A DNA stretch of 64,000 nucleotides, from NCBI GenBank assembly GCA_937931645.1, contig CALHAR010000005.1, positions 124,001 through 188,000 on the forward strand. Direction: 5' to 3'. Numbering within the stretch: position 1 is the first letter of the stretch; every line of letters begins with the position of its first letter. Of this stretch, positions 25,848 through 34,217 are shown in pieces. The notes beneath the pieces were generated by a model. It did not search any database. It saw only the letters and a program-made list of their open reading frames with translations, and was not told the DNA's origin. This stretch comes from an uncultured Alphaproteobacteria bacterium. GTDB lineage: Bacteria > Pseudomonadota > Alphaproteobacteria > Micavibrionales > Micavibrionaceae. Made by a program: the position numbers and the translations under genes.

Positions 25848-26536
25848 TATTTTTTATCTCCAGAATCTTTTTCTGTTTCTTTTTCAGCAGTTTCTGTGGC
25901 CATTTTTTGTTTTTCTACCTTCAAGCTATAGACGTGGGCAAGGGCTTCCGCGCGCTGCCTTAATGAGGCGGGAACATATTCCGTGCTTTCGAAAGGGGCA
26001 AGGTAATCAAGGGCTTGCGTGTAATTCTCTTCACTATGCGCGGTTATCACGGCCGCCTCGATACGGGCATGCCAAATCCAGGGTGATTTTTTATTTTTCA
26101 ATAAAGGTTTTAAGATATCGATATTGGATTGATTGGCCGTTTGCACATATAAAATACGCGCAAGGTCGCGAATATTACGCGGTGATTTTTTGTTTGTTGC
26201 TATGTCTTGAAACAGGGCGGCGGCGTCTTCTTTCTTATTATTTTTGAGGTGCAGATTTGCAGCACTCATTAACCCAAGGGCCTTATGTCCTTTACGGGTA
26301 TCTTGTATGACGTCTTGGATGGCGGCTTGGGGGTCGTCTGCTTGCAGGGCTTGGCTGAGGCGTTGTGTCTCGGCGGCGTTACGCTTGTTATCCCAACTAT
26401 GATAAAAATTAGTGGCGGCTGTGCTGACGATTAAAATGGCGATAGCCGCAATAATAGTCGCGCGATATTCTTCCCAAATCTTAAGCATTTTATCGTGCTG
26501 TAGGGCTTCATCAACTTCGCGAAATATATCAGACAT
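25847..26536 (-). CDS. YfgM-like tetratricopeptide protein (PF09976 type)
   Basis: 229 residues. A short cytosolic N-terminus (MSDIFREVDEALQHDKM, then LKIWEEYR) is followed by one transmembrane helix (about 26-45) and a periplasmic helical domain with TPR-like hairpins (about 60-205). The C-terminal tail is a lysine/glutamate-rich coil. YfgM proteins associate with the Sec translocon and chaperones such as PpiD in E. coli. Placement directly upstream of bamB is the classic arrangement and supports an envelope-assembly role. Confidence 0.85.
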   Translation of the reverse strand: MSDIFREVDEALQHDKMLKIWEEYRATIIAAIAILIVSTAATNFYHSWDNKRNAAETQRLSQALQADDPQAAIQDVIQDTRKGHKALGLMSAANLHLKNNKKEDAAALFQDIATNKKSPRNIRDLARILYVQTANQSNIDILKPLLKNKKSPWIWHARIEAAVITAHSEENYTQALDYLAPFESTEYVPASLRQRAEALAHVYSLKVEKQKMATETAEKETEKDSGDKK

Positions 26537-26669
26537 ATTTATTAAACCTTCGGTTTAGGAGCCGTCATGACCATAAATGGCAGGACGCTATCCATGCGTT
26601 AAAATTATTTTAGATATACTAGTCAAAAATAGGCGCGTTTCTAGTCTAAAATAAGGTATAATAGAGGTT

Positions 26670-27083
26670 ATGCCAGACAAACCCCCAAATAAGCCACCGA
26701 CCAAGCCCTCTTTTGATGGCAAAATCGGCTATACGCGTCAGGAATTTGGTGCGATTTTTCAACTTTATAGTCAAAATGTTTATAGCGGCTTGTTTAAGGA
26801 TTTCTCCTTTAGTGACGTGAATGGCAAATATTTCATCTCGTTCAGGGAAGAGGCGGGTGCTATACCGCTCATTACCATAGAAAAACGGAAGTTAGGGAGT
26901 GACAGAGTGTTGTTTGTTGCCACCTCACCGGCCCCCGCCAAGAAAGGGGACGTTAAGGAAATTGCCCGTAGTGAAAAACTGGAAGCTTTTATCCGTCAGC
27001 TCAAAGGTAAAATCGAGATTTTACGCTCTAGCAAGGGGGGAAGTAGGGGCGGTAAAAACGACAGTGCTTCTTCTTATACTTAG
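26670..27083 (+). CDS. DUF2794 family protein
   Basis: 137 residues. The core (about 18-118) fits DUF2794: TRQEFGAIFQLYSQNVYSG, then FKDFSFSD, ISFREEAGAIPLITIEKRK, and a final strand/helix pair. This family is confined largely to alphaproteobacteria and has no known function. The ends are low-complexity: proline/lysine-rich at the N-terminus, glycine/serine-rich at the C-terminus. It is divergent from the yfgM-bamB operon (133-base gap) and converges with a binding-protein gene. AGAGG precedes the ATG closely. Confidence 0.72.
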   Translation: MPDKPPNKPPTKPSFDGKIGYTRQEFGAIFQLYSQNVYSGLFKDFSFSDVNGKYFISFREEAGAIPLITIEKRKLGSDRVLFVATSPAPAKKGDVKEIARSEKLEAFIRQLKGKIEILRSSKGGSRGGKNDSASSYT

Positions 27084-27116
27084 TTTCCTTTACTGACGAT
27101 GGGATATTCAAAAAAC

Positions 27117-27944
27117 TTATCGTGAAGCTTTATATGGTTTAGACACAGGGTAATTTGTTTTGTCATCTGCGTGATGATTGTCATCAATAATTTTTTGTAT
27201 GGCGCCAGTATTAAGCAAATGTCTTAGGGTACTATCCATTAAATTTTTGAAACTTTGCTCGCCAATATGTGTCGACATAACAGAGGAAGGCATCACTAAA
27301 ACTTCTTTGTTTATCATTTTCAGCTTATTAGGGTTTTGATCTATATATTTCTGAGCGACGGACGGTAGTGCAAAAACAACGTCTGCTTTTTTTTGTGCAA
27401 CATCAGGAAAAACCAAATTATAAGATGTTCCCGGAGCAAGCCTATGTTGTTTTGCTTGTGGAAACTGTTCATTGGCAACCACCTCACCATATTCACCATC
27501 TAATATTGCAATTTTTATATCAGGAGAATTTATGGCATTTAGATTGTTATCAAAACGTTGATCATCCACGCGAACGTAAGGATAGTAAGTGGCGTATGTG
27601 ACGGGTGTCATGAATAAAGCCCGTTTACTTCTTTTGGGTGATTCCCAAAGGCCGCTACATACGGCATCGTAACGTCCCGCATATAAGCCTTCAAACATGC
27701 TGTCGAAAGTGACTTCTTCAGTCCATTCAACCTTCCATTCTAATTCTTTTGCGGCCGCTTCAATTATATCGTGAACCCATCCAGATAGCTCTTTTGTATT
27801 GGGATCAATAATAATTTCAGGGTCATAAACTAAATAGCCACATTTTAATACATTGGTTTTCATGACTCTGTCATAAACTGTTTCGGCCATGGCAGGTGAT
27901 GCTGTTATAGTCAATAAAAGCGTTGTCAGAAGAAGTTTAATCAT
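27117..27944 (-). CDS. Periplasmic amino-acid-type solute-binding protein, without permease
   Basis: 275 residues with a clear signal peptide (1-20, cut after AMA). The SBP_bac_3 fold is indicated by VLKCGYLVYDP, the LSGWVHDIIEAAAKEL segment, GLYAGRYDAVCSG and the C-terminal LLNTGAIQKIIDD. Two cysteines (35 and 96) could form a disulfide. It is clearly paralogous to the product at 31336-32214. No ABC permease or ATPase gene is nearby, so it may feed a distant transporter or act as a sensor. It is divergent from the HTH regulator at 28024 across 79 bases, which suggests regulation by that protein. Confidence 0.85.
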   Translation of the reverse strand: MIKLLLTTLLLTITASPAMAETVYDRVMKTNVLKCGYLVYDPEIIIDPNTKELSGWVHDIIEAAAKELEWKVEWTEEVTFDSMFEGLYAGRYDAVCSGLWESPKRSKRALFMTPVTYATYYPYVRVDDQRFDNNLNAINSPDIKIAILDGEYGEVVANEQFPQAKQHRLAPGTSYNLVFPDVAQKKADVVFALPSVAQKYIDQNPNKLKMINKEVLVMPSSVMSTHIGEQSFKNLMDSTLRHLLNTGAIQKIIDDNHHADDKTNYPVSKPYKASR

Positions 27945-28023
27945 TTTTTGCCTCTTTAAATTACGTTTATTGCATTGTTAAGTATTCTTATATCATAATT
28001 ATTATGGGAAAATCAAGGGGAAA

Positions 28024-28665
28024 ATGATCTCAATTGAGCAAATAAAGGCAGCGCGGGCTTTGTTGGACTGGACGCAAGATGATTTGGCGGCGGCGGCAGG
28101 GCTGTCTAAGCCATCGATTAATACGCTGGAAAGGCGTATTTCCAATCCGAAGTCTAATACGATGAAGGCTATTCAGAAGGCATTGGAAAAGGCGGGAGTT
28201 GAGTTCACCGAAGGGCCGGGGGTAAAGCTCCGAAGTTCTGTTGTTAAGACCAGTGTCTTTGAGGGGGAGGATAGCCTAGTACGTTTAACGCATGATATTT
28301 TTGATACGTTAAATGGAACGGATAAAGAACTGATGATTGCGGGGATTGCCGAGCATAAATATAAATATTTAGGGGGTGAGCGCGTCTTAAAAGAAATTGA
28401 AAAGCGGGTGAAGCATGGCATTAAAACCAAGTTGTTATCCTGTGAGGGCGATACAAATTTTATAGAGCCTGCCCACCATTATCGCTGGCTTCCTAAAAAG
28501 TTTTTTCCGCAAGTGCCTTATTATATATACGATAATAAATATGCGTTGTTGTTATGGGGGCCGCCTAAAAAAGTTGTTATTATTGAGAATGACGAAATAG
28601 CCAGCAGTCACCGCGACCAGTTCTTGGCACTATGGGAGGGGGCGAAAGTCCCTGTTATTGATTAG
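28024..28665 (+). CDS. HTH regulator with C-terminal sensor-like domain (copy 1)
   Basis: 213 residues. A Cro/C1-type HTH (about 1-60) starts with MISIEQIKAARALLDWTQ and contains SKPSINTLERR. The C-terminal domain (about 75-205) has a VFEGEDSLVRL segment, LSCEGDTNF, YRWLPKKFF and a strand pair IYDNKYALLLWG...KVVIIEND before QFLALWEGA. That layout resembles the PLD-like effector domain of TrmB-type regulators without catalytic HKD motifs (inference). It is paralogous to the gene at 28747-29427. AAGGGG precedes the ATG. It is divergent from the binding-protein gene. Confidence 0.82.
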   Translation: MISIEQIKAARALLDWTQDDLAAAAGLSKPSINTLERRISNPKSNTMKAIQKALEKAGVEFTEGPGVKLRSSVVKTSVFEGEDSLVRLTHDIFDTLNGTDKELMIAGIAEHKYKYLGGERVLKEIEKRVKHGIKTKLLSCEGDTNFIEPAHHYRWLPKKFFPQVPYYIYDNKYALLLWGPPKKVVIIENDEIASSHRDQFLALWEGAKVPVID

Positions 28666-28746
28666 TTCTCTTATTTGTCTTGGTAGGTTGGAAGCGGTAT
28701 AGTTTACCTTTATAAGAAAACAAAAATTAGTATGATAGTACCAAGT

Positions 28747-29427
28747 TTAAGATTTTTTATAAGTGTTAAATAAAGGAACAACTTTAGGTGGAGTTTGAGC
28801 AATGTTCCACATTGATTGAAATTGTTGTTTGTAAACTTCGACAATCATAGGGCTTTCTATGATGATGACTCTATTTGCTTTTCCTAATACAAAAATTGCA
28901 TATTTATTTCCATACAGAGAATATCCAATTTGTCCTGAAAGCTCTTGAGAAAACCATCTATATTCGGAGGTTTTATAAGGGGCATATCTTACGGTATTAC
29001 CTTCACAAACTAAAACTCGTTCACGGATTCCGTAACGGATCATATTTTCAAAGAATGTATGATAGGCGTCAGTGTGCCCTTGCTTAACCCATAGTCTATC
29101 ATCAAAATTGAAATGTAGCGGTATTTCGTTTGTTCCTTTAACTGTATTAACCACATCGTCTAGATAACGTGCAATACTTTCATGACCTTCCCAAACTTGA
29201 ACATTAAAAACGTTTTTTTGTATATCAACGCCGTAACTGCCAGAGAATATAATTCCTTGCGCTAAAAACTGTGTCTTAATAGTTTCTAACGTTGATGTTC
29301 GTGGTTGAACTTCACCACGCTCTATATTGTTAATGGATGTTGTTGAAATTTGGCACTGTTGTGCCAAATTTTGTTGGCTCCACCCTAAAAGTGCCCGCGC
29401 AGCGCGTATTTGTTCTGGAGTAATCAT
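28747..29427 (-). CDS. HTH regulator with C-terminal sensor-like domain (copy 2)
   Basis: 226 residues with the same order as the regulator encoded just downstream on the other strand: HTH (about 1-60, MITPEQIRAARALLGWSQ, then STTSINNIERGEV), WEGHESIARYL, VLVCEGNTV, YRWFSQEL, YGNKYAIFVLG, VIIIESP and QFQSMWNIA. Overall similarity to copy 1 is plain along the whole length, so they arose by duplication or recruitment of the same family. It converges with copy 1 and is divergent from the exported-protein gene at 29552. Ligand is unknown. Confidence 0.82.
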   Translation of the reverse strand: MITPEQIRAARALLGWSQQNLAQQCQISTTSINNIERGEVQPRTSTLETIKTQFLAQGIIFSGSYGVDIQKNVFNVQVWEGHESIARYLDDVVNTVKGTNEIPLHFNFDDRLWVKQGHTDAYHTFFENMIRYGIRERVLVCEGNTVRYAPYKTSEYRWFSQELSGQIGYSLYGNKYAIFVLGKANRVIIIESPMIVEVYKQQFQSMWNIAQTPPKVVPLFNTYKKS

Positions 29428-29551
29428 TCAGTTATATTACCTTAAGTTTATAAAAAATCAATTTAAATGGTTTAAAACAAAATTTTTATAGCATTTCCTT
29501 TTTTATTATGTAATTTATTATTTGATTTATTCAATGAAAGGAAAAATAATA

Positions 29552-30034
29552 ATGTTAAATAAAACGACACTAACATCTCTATTTACAAAAAAGGTAAAAG
29601 TAGGAGTTAAACTTCTTGGAATGACGATAGCTCCTTTTGCAATGTTAGGAACAGCAGTTACCACGCCGATAACAATGGATGCTTTTGAAACGAATCTTGT
29701 TTTTCAAAATAAAGATGGTGAAACCGCTATATTGTACTTAAATACGCCAAATACGAGCGTTAAACCAACACAAAGTTTACGTGCGTTTGTGGCCTGGGAG
29801 CAAACTGATAAACTTCCTTTCTGGCAAACAGTTTTAACTAGTGGTAATAATGATTTTAGGGCGCAAGCAACAAGCCTCGAATTTGAAACACGGTTTCCAG
29901 GTGCTTTTGATATGGCTCTTAATCACTATATGAATGAAGGTTTAATAACTAAGCAATGTGTAGAAAAAATGCGACATTTCAAAGAAGGAAGATACCGACA
30001 AGATCCGTTTTGTTTTATTCCATCAAATAATTAA
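29552..30034 (+). CDS. Exported or membrane-anchored protein of unknown function
   Basis: 160 residues from the ATG at 29552, which has AAAGGA eight bases upstream; an in-frame TTG lies 30 bases further up but lacks a ribosome site. The N-terminus is basic, then hydrophobic (about 17-40, with LLGMTIAPFAMLGTAV), like a long signal peptide or anchor. The mature part (about 45-160) contains LVFQNKDGETAILYLN, several aromatic residues and two cysteines (about 133 and 150). No family is recognised. It is divergent from HTH copy 2 by 124 bases and precedes icd. Confidence 0.6.
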   Translation: MLNKTTLTSLFTKKVKVGVKLLGMTIAPFAMLGTAVTTPITMDAFETNLVFQNKDGETAILYLNTPNTSVKPTQSLRAFVAWEQTDKLPFWQTVLTSGNNDFRAQATSLEFETRFPGAFDMALNHYMNEGLITKQCVEKMRHFKEGRYRQDPFCFIPSNN

Positions 30035-30117
30035 AAATTAACATGAATAAAGGGCGGCATTCGTGTATGTTTGTGGCTTATAAATTTTTTAATATATCGC
30101 GTTGAAGGAATAGTCAC

Positions 30118-31332
30118 ATGAGCAAAATTAAAGTTGAGAATCCTGTTGTAGAAATTGATGGCGATGAGATGACCCGTATTATCTGGGCGATGATTAAGGA
30201 GAAATTTATCACGCCATATCTGGATATTGATTTGAAGTATTATGATTTATCTATTCAAAGTCGTGATGCAACGGATGATCAAATTACGATTGATGCCGCC
30301 AATGCGATTAAAGAACATGGGGTGGGTATTAAATGTGCGACCATTACCCCCGATGAAGGACGCGTTGAAGAATTTGGCCTTAAAAAAATGTGGAGATCAC
30401 CAAACGGTACGATCCGTAACATATTAGGCGGTACAGTTTTTCGGGAACCTATCGTGACCAGTAACGTGCCTAAATATGTACCAGGGTGGGAAGAGCCTAT
30501 GGTGATTGGCCGTCATGCTTTTGGTGACCAATATAAAGCAACCGATGTTCAGATTGAGCAAGCCGGAACATTGAAAATGGTGTTTGAGCCGAGCGATGGT
30601 AGCGCCCCTGAAAGCTGGGACGTGTTTGAGTTTACTGAGCCAGGCGTGGCGATGGGGATGTATAACGTGGATGAGAGTATACGCGGTTTTGCGCGCGCTT
30701 GCTTCAATTATGGTTTGCAACGTGATTACCCTGTTTATCTATCAACCAAGAATACGATTCTAAAACAGTATGATGGAAAATTCATGGAGATTTTTCAGGA
30801 TGTTTATGACACAGAATTTAAGGCCGAGTTTGAAAGTAAAAAGATTTGGTACGAGCATCGTTTGATTGATGACATGGTTGCCTTTGCTATTAAATCCAAG
30901 GGTGGTTTTGTTTGGGCGTGTAAAAATTATGATGGCGATGTGCAGTCTGACATCGTTGCGCAAGGGTTTGGCTCACTCGGGTTGATGACATCTGTTTTAT
31001 TGACACCCGATGGTAAAACAGTCGAAGCCGAAGCGGCGCATGGTACAGTGACGCGCCATTATCGCGAGCACCAAAAAGGAAACGCTACGTCTACTAATCC
31101 TATTGCGTCTATTTTTGCATGGACGCGGGGGCTTGGCTATCGGGGTAAGTTTGATGAGAATCAAGCATTGATCGATTTTGCTTTATCTTTAGAGGCGGCG
31201 TGTGTTGAAACCGTGGAGTCTGGTGATATGACCAAAGATTTGGCTCTATTGGTCGGGAAAGACCAAGAATTCTTGACAACCACGGGTTTTATGGACAAGG
31301 TCGAGGCGAATTTTAAGAAGAAAGTATCGTAA
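30118..31332 (+). CDS. icd: NADP-dependent isocitrate dehydrogenase (eukaryote-type homodimer)
   Basis: 404 residues. The start [23 protein letters not shown] and the isocitrate-binding segment [18 protein letters not shown] are those of the homodimeric type II NADP-IDH shared by alphaproteobacteria and eukaryotes; [13 protein letters not shown] near residue 311 binds the cofactor. It oxidises isocitrate to 2-oxoglutarate in the TCA cycle. GAAGGAA lies about eight bases before the ATG. The next gene, a binding protein, starts three bases after its stop, an unusual partner for icd. Confidence 0.97.
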   Translation: MSKIKVENPVVEIDGDEMTRIIWAMIKEKFITPYLDIDLKYYDLSIQSRDATDDQITIDAANAIKEHGVGIKCATITPDEGRVEEFGLKKMWRSPNGTIRNILGGTVFREPIVTSNVPKYVPGWEEPMVIGRHAFGDQYKATDVQIEQAGTLKMVFEPSDGSAPESWDVFEFTEPGVAMGMYNVDESIRGFARACFNYGLQRDYPVYLSTKNTILKQYDGKFMEIFQDVYDTEFKAEFESKKIWYEHRLIDDMVAFAIKSKGGFVWACKNYDGDVQSDIVAQGFGSLGLMTSVLLTPDGKTVEAEAAHGTVTRHYREHQKGNATSTNPIASIFAWTRGLGYRGKFDENQALIDFALSLEAACVETVESGDMTKDLALLVGKDQEFLTTTGFMDKVEANFKKKVS

Positions 31333-31335
31333 AAG

Positions 31336-32214
31336 ATGAAGGTATTTCAAATTACTCTGATTTTATTTGTTGTTATCGTAACGAGCTATCTTACAGTGCG
31401 ATTTTCTTCTCCATCGAACAACAATAGTGCTGTTGTAAAACAAGATAAGCAAACTACATTTGAGCGTGTCATGGACACGCAAACGATTAGATGTGGTTAT
31501 GCTGTATGGTCACCGTCTATTTCTGTCGATCCAAACTCAGAAGATATCTCTGGGTATTCTTATGATGTAATGAATGCGGTTGGAGAAAAATTGGGATTAG
31601 ATGTTGAGTGGGTTGAAGAGACTGGTTGGGGTGTTGCTGAACAGGGCCTTGTTTCTGGGCGTTATGATGTGATGTGTACGGATGTTTGTATCGATGCTCC
31701 ACGAACAAAACGCGTATGGTATTCGCAACCCTTCACATATAATTTCTTGTATATGTTTGTTAGGTCTGATGCTAAGCAATTTGGTAGCAATTTATCTGAT
31801 TTGAATGATTCAGATGCTACGATAGCTGTTATTCCTAATACTATACTTGATTATGTATCTAAATCTGTTTTTCCAAAAGCAAAGAGATTGGATGTCAATG
31901 ATTTATCTGGTGACATTGATGTTATGATGGCAGTGCAGACGAGTAAAGCTGACGCTGCTTTAAGTAACGTTTATACAATTGAGCAATTTAATAAAAATAA
32001 TTCTAACTCTTTAAAAATGATTGAAGAGCCTGTGCGCGTTTGTCAGGGAGGTTTTCTTCTTCCACCAGGGGATATTCATTTAAAACACATGGTTGATACG
32101 GCTATCACACAATTGAATGTTACTGGGGCGTTGGAGAAGATTTTATCAAAACATACACCCAATAATGGCCTGTATTGGACATTACCAGCTAAACCTTATG
32201 AAATAAAAGAATAG
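31336..32214 (+). CDS. Periplasmic solute-binding protein, paralogue of 27117-27944
   Basis: 292 residues. One hydrophobic N-terminal helix (about 4-23), with no clear cleavage site, may anchor the protein in the inner membrane. The SBP_bac_3 domain shows TIRCGYAVWSPSISVDP, ISGYSYDVMNAVGEKL, GLVSGRYDVMCTDVC and VTGALEKILSKH. Cysteines 53 and 114 match Cys35 and Cys96 of the other binding protein. No permease is encoded nearby. It follows icd by three bases and is followed closely by an L,D-transpeptidase gene. Ligand unknown. Confidence 0.83.
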   Translation: MKVFQITLILFVVIVTSYLTVRFSSPSNNNSAVVKQDKQTTFERVMDTQTIRCGYAVWSPSISVDPNSEDISGYSYDVMNAVGEKLGLDVEWVEETGWGVAEQGLVSGRYDVMCTDVCIDAPRTKRVWYSQPFTYNFLYMFVRSDAKQFGSNLSDLNDSDATIAVIPNTILDYVSKSVFPKAKRLDVNDLSGDIDVMMAVQTSKADAALSNVYTIEQFNKNNSNSLKMIEEPVRVCQGGFLLPPGDIHLKHMVDTAITQLNVTGALEKILSKHTPNNGLYWTLPAKPYEIKE

Positions 32215-32229
32215 AAAGTGTTTTCAAGA

Positions 32230-33387
32230 ATGAATAAATTTATAGGATTAAAATATATAGGGCTCATGATTGCGTTATGCGGGGTTGTCTGGGTAGCAAC
32301 GCCAGCATCGGCAAAGAGTAAATATAATAAAGATTATTTTGGTGAAACGATCGTTCATAAGGCAGTTTTTGAAGATACGCTTATTCATTTGGCGCGTAAT
32401 AATGGCCTTGGCTTTGTTGAGGTGCGTGCCGCCAATCCAAAGCTTGATTCATGGATACCAGGGGCGGGTGCAAAAATTATTTTGCCAAAGCAGCATATCT
32501 TACCTGATGCACCGCGCAATGGTTTGGTGATTAATTTGGCCGAGATGCGGGTTTATTATTTTAAAGAGCATGGACAGCCGCCACAGACTTATCCTATTTC
32601 CATTGGTCGTGAAGGTTTGCAAACGCCTACGGGATCAACGAAAATTGTCCGCAAAAAAGATGGTCCAACGTGGCGCCCAACAAAGAGGATGCGCGAAGAA
32701 GACCCTGAGCTTCCTGTTAGTGTGCCGCCTGGCCCTGATAACCCATTGGGAACGCATGCCCTATATTTAGGGTGGCCGCAATATTTGATGCATGGCACCA
32801 ATAAGCCGTATGGGATTGGTCGTCGCGTTAGCTCTGGTTGTATGCGGATGTACCCTGAAGATATTAAAGCGCTATTTCCACAAGTGCCAGTTGGTACGCC
32901 TGTGACGGTTGTTGACCAACCTGTAAAAGTAGGGTGGATTGAAGAAAGTCTTTATGTTGAGGTTAGTCCGACGCAAGATCAATCGCTGAAAATTGAAGAA
33001 GATGGGGTTGTAGAACCTTATGAAATGACAGCTGCTGATAAGGCCATTATTAATAAAAAAGCAGGGGTCTATGCGGACAAAATTAATTGGGATGTTGTGG
33101 AGAAGGCCGTAAAGGACCATAGCGGTTACCCTGTTGAGGTTTTGAATGTGACAGGTAAAGATCTTAAAAAACAGGTGAAGTCAGAGCCAGCAACAACAAA
33201 AGAAGAGGCGAAAGTTACGTCCAAGAAAGCTGTTAAGAAAGTTGTTAAGCAAGAGGTTGAAGAAGAGGTAGCTAAACCGAATATTTACACACAAACGGAA
33301 GCCGAAACGACGACGCCAAAGGATGTTCAGTCAACAGAAGCTGTAGCAAAACCTATTCAGAATACAAGCTTTTACGTTAATCACTAA
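32230..33387 (+). CDS. L,D-transpeptidase (YkuD domain)
   Basis: 385 residues from the ATG at 32230 (a GTG at 32218 is an alternative). It has a signal peptide (about 1-28, ending ASA), a LysM-like segment (about 40-85, IVHKAVFEDTLIHLARNN to IILPKQ) and a YkuD catalytic domain (about 97-235). The active-site motif is HGTNKP...SSGCMRM with His188 and Cys204. These enzymes form 3-3 cross-links in peptidoglycan or attach proteins to it. The tail (about 300-385) is a lysine/glutamate/valine-rich low-complexity extension. It follows the binding-protein gene closely. Confidence 0.92.
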   Translation: MNKFIGLKYIGLMIALCGVVWVATPASAKSKYNKDYFGETIVHKAVFEDTLIHLARNNGLGFVEVRAANPKLDSWIPGAGAKIILPKQHILPDAPRNGLVINLAEMRVYYFKEHGQPPQTYPISIGREGLQTPTGSTKIVRKKDGPTWRPTKRMREEDPELPVSVPPGPDNPLGTHALYLGWPQYLMHGTNKPYGIGRRVSSGCMRMYPEDIKALFPQVPVGTPVTVVDQPVKVGWIEESLYVEVSPTQDQSLKIEEDGVVEPYEMTAADKAIINKKAGVYADKINWDVVEKAVKDHSGYPVEVLNVTGKDLKKQVKSEPATTKEEAKVTSKKAVKKVVKQEVEEEVAKPNIYTQTEAETTTPKDVQSTEAVAKPIQNTSFYVNH

Positions 33388-33432
33388 GGTTGATTAGGGT
33401 TGGGCTGCTGAGGCTTGCCTAAAGAGAGTTTA

Positions 33433-33732
33433 TTAAGTTTGCGTTATCGTATAGACGATAGTGAAAAGCGCAGGGAGTATCAGTGGGCAAAGCAGTAAAG
33501 TGATACGCCATTTTTGACGAATAAATAATGATATAACCCCAAGAACCATCGCCCCCATCCAAACATAAGTTGCCTTTAAAGCCATTGTTTGTAGGAAGTT
33601 ATTAGGCGCGTTTTCTACGTTTAATATACCAAAGTAAATTAATAGGTTGATCGTAAAGGCAACGGAAATGAAACCAGCCGCGGCGATAACAAGGAGAACG
33701 AGAATTCTGAAAATATGATCTTTCATGGTCAT
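33433..33732 (-). CDS. Small three-helix membrane protein, unknown
   Basis: 99 residues (Met1 at 33732 or Met3 at 33726), with three predicted transmembrane segments (about 10-33, 49-68 and 74-95) and few charged residues. I recognise no family. It lies downstream of a terminator hairpin that follows the lipoprotein gene, so it probably has its own weak promoter or depends on read-through. It converges with the L,D-transpeptidase gene. Confidence 0.55.
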   Translation of the reverse strand: MTMKDHIFRILVLLVIAAAGFISVAFTINLLIYFGILNVENAPNNFLQTMALKATYVWMGAMVLGVISLFIRQKWRITLLLCPLILPALFTIVYTITQT

Positions 33733-33758
33733 TATAGTGCCCGAAAAATAGGTAAAGA

Positions 33759-33792
33759 AAAAGGCCGTTTAGATTTTTCTAAACAGCCTTTT
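33759..33792 (-). terminator. Rho-independent terminator after small lipoprotein gene
   Basis: A 14-base stem with one mismatch, AAAAGGCCGTTTAG (33759-33772) against CTAAACAGCCTTTT (33779-33792), with a six-base loop. Read on the minus strand it is followed by TTTTTCTTT. It begins 25 bases past the lipoprotein stop and is the clearest terminator in the window. Confidence 0.8.
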
Positions 33793-33816
33793 AAAATTCT
33801 TAGGAAAGAAACAAGA

Positions 33817-34032
33817 TTACTTAACTTGTCTGCTTTCGAATACTGGCTCAGCTGAACGAACAACAGGAGCTGCACGACGAACTGCTTCAGTTGCACCAAT
33901 TGTGCGCTCTTCAGCGTAAGGAGCACCTGTTAGGGCACCGTCTAGATCATCTGCAGAGTTACCAGTTGCGCCACAAGCAGCAACAGCAACTGTAGAACCA
34001 AGTACTAATAGTGTAGAAAGTAGTTTTTTCAT
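33817..34032 (-). CDS. Small lipoprotein, 71 residues
   Basis: The signal sequence (MKKLLSTLLVLGSTVAVAAC) has a lipobox ending at Cys20, so the mature lipoprotein is only 52 residues. It contains GNSADDLDGALTGAPYAEE and a basic C-terminal part (RRAAPVVRSAEPV). No family is recognised. AAGGAT precedes the ATG by eight bases. A good promoter lies about 80 bases upstream and a strong terminator follows, so it is a monocistronic gene and probably well expressed. An overlapping frame at 33732-33926 is a shadow. Confidence 0.8.
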   Translation of the reverse strand: MKKLLSTLLVLGSTVAVAACGATGNSADDLDGALTGAPYAEERTIGATEAVRRAAPVVRSAEPVFESRQVK

Positions 34033-34111
34033 TTTATATTATCCTTCATTTTTGTGACAGGGATGCTGTCTATTTCATAAACATAGCCCCCCTATCGGGG
34101 AAACTTCACCT

Positions 34112-34140
34112 CTTATACAACACAGTTTTGCATTTGATAA
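34112..34140 (-). promoter_or_regulatory. Candidate promoter of small lipoprotein gene
   Basis: On the minus strand, TTATCA (34140-34135) and TATAAG (34117-34112) are separated by 17 bases. The expected start is near 34105, giving a leader of about 70 bases that includes a small GC hairpin (CCCC/GGGG around 34087-34100). Confidence 0.45.
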
Positions 34141-34190
34141 TAGTTTTTTTATGATTTTTTTCGCAATTTTTCATGGGCTTAGGCATTTTT

Positions 34191-34216
34191 GCCACAAAAA
34201 TAAGGGTTTTTGCGGC
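34191..34216 (-). terminator. Hairpin directly after amidase gene, possible terminator
   Basis: GCCACAAAAA (34191-34200) pairs with TTTTTGCGGC (34207-34216) with one mismatch, immediately after the amidase stop. On the minus strand it is followed by A residues rather than T, so it is a weak or atypical terminator, or a 3' stabilising hairpin. Confidence 0.35.
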
Positions 34217-34217
34217 T

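Noticed and set aside
26657..26670. TATAAT eight bases before the DUF2794 ATG as a leaderless promoter
   Set aside because: No -35 box is visible at the right distance, and AGAGG overlaps the same place, so it may be coincidence.
33732..33926. 64-residue frame overlapping the small lipoprotein
   Set aside because: The overlapping frame 33817-34032 has a perfect lipobox and ribosome site; this one spans the terminator.
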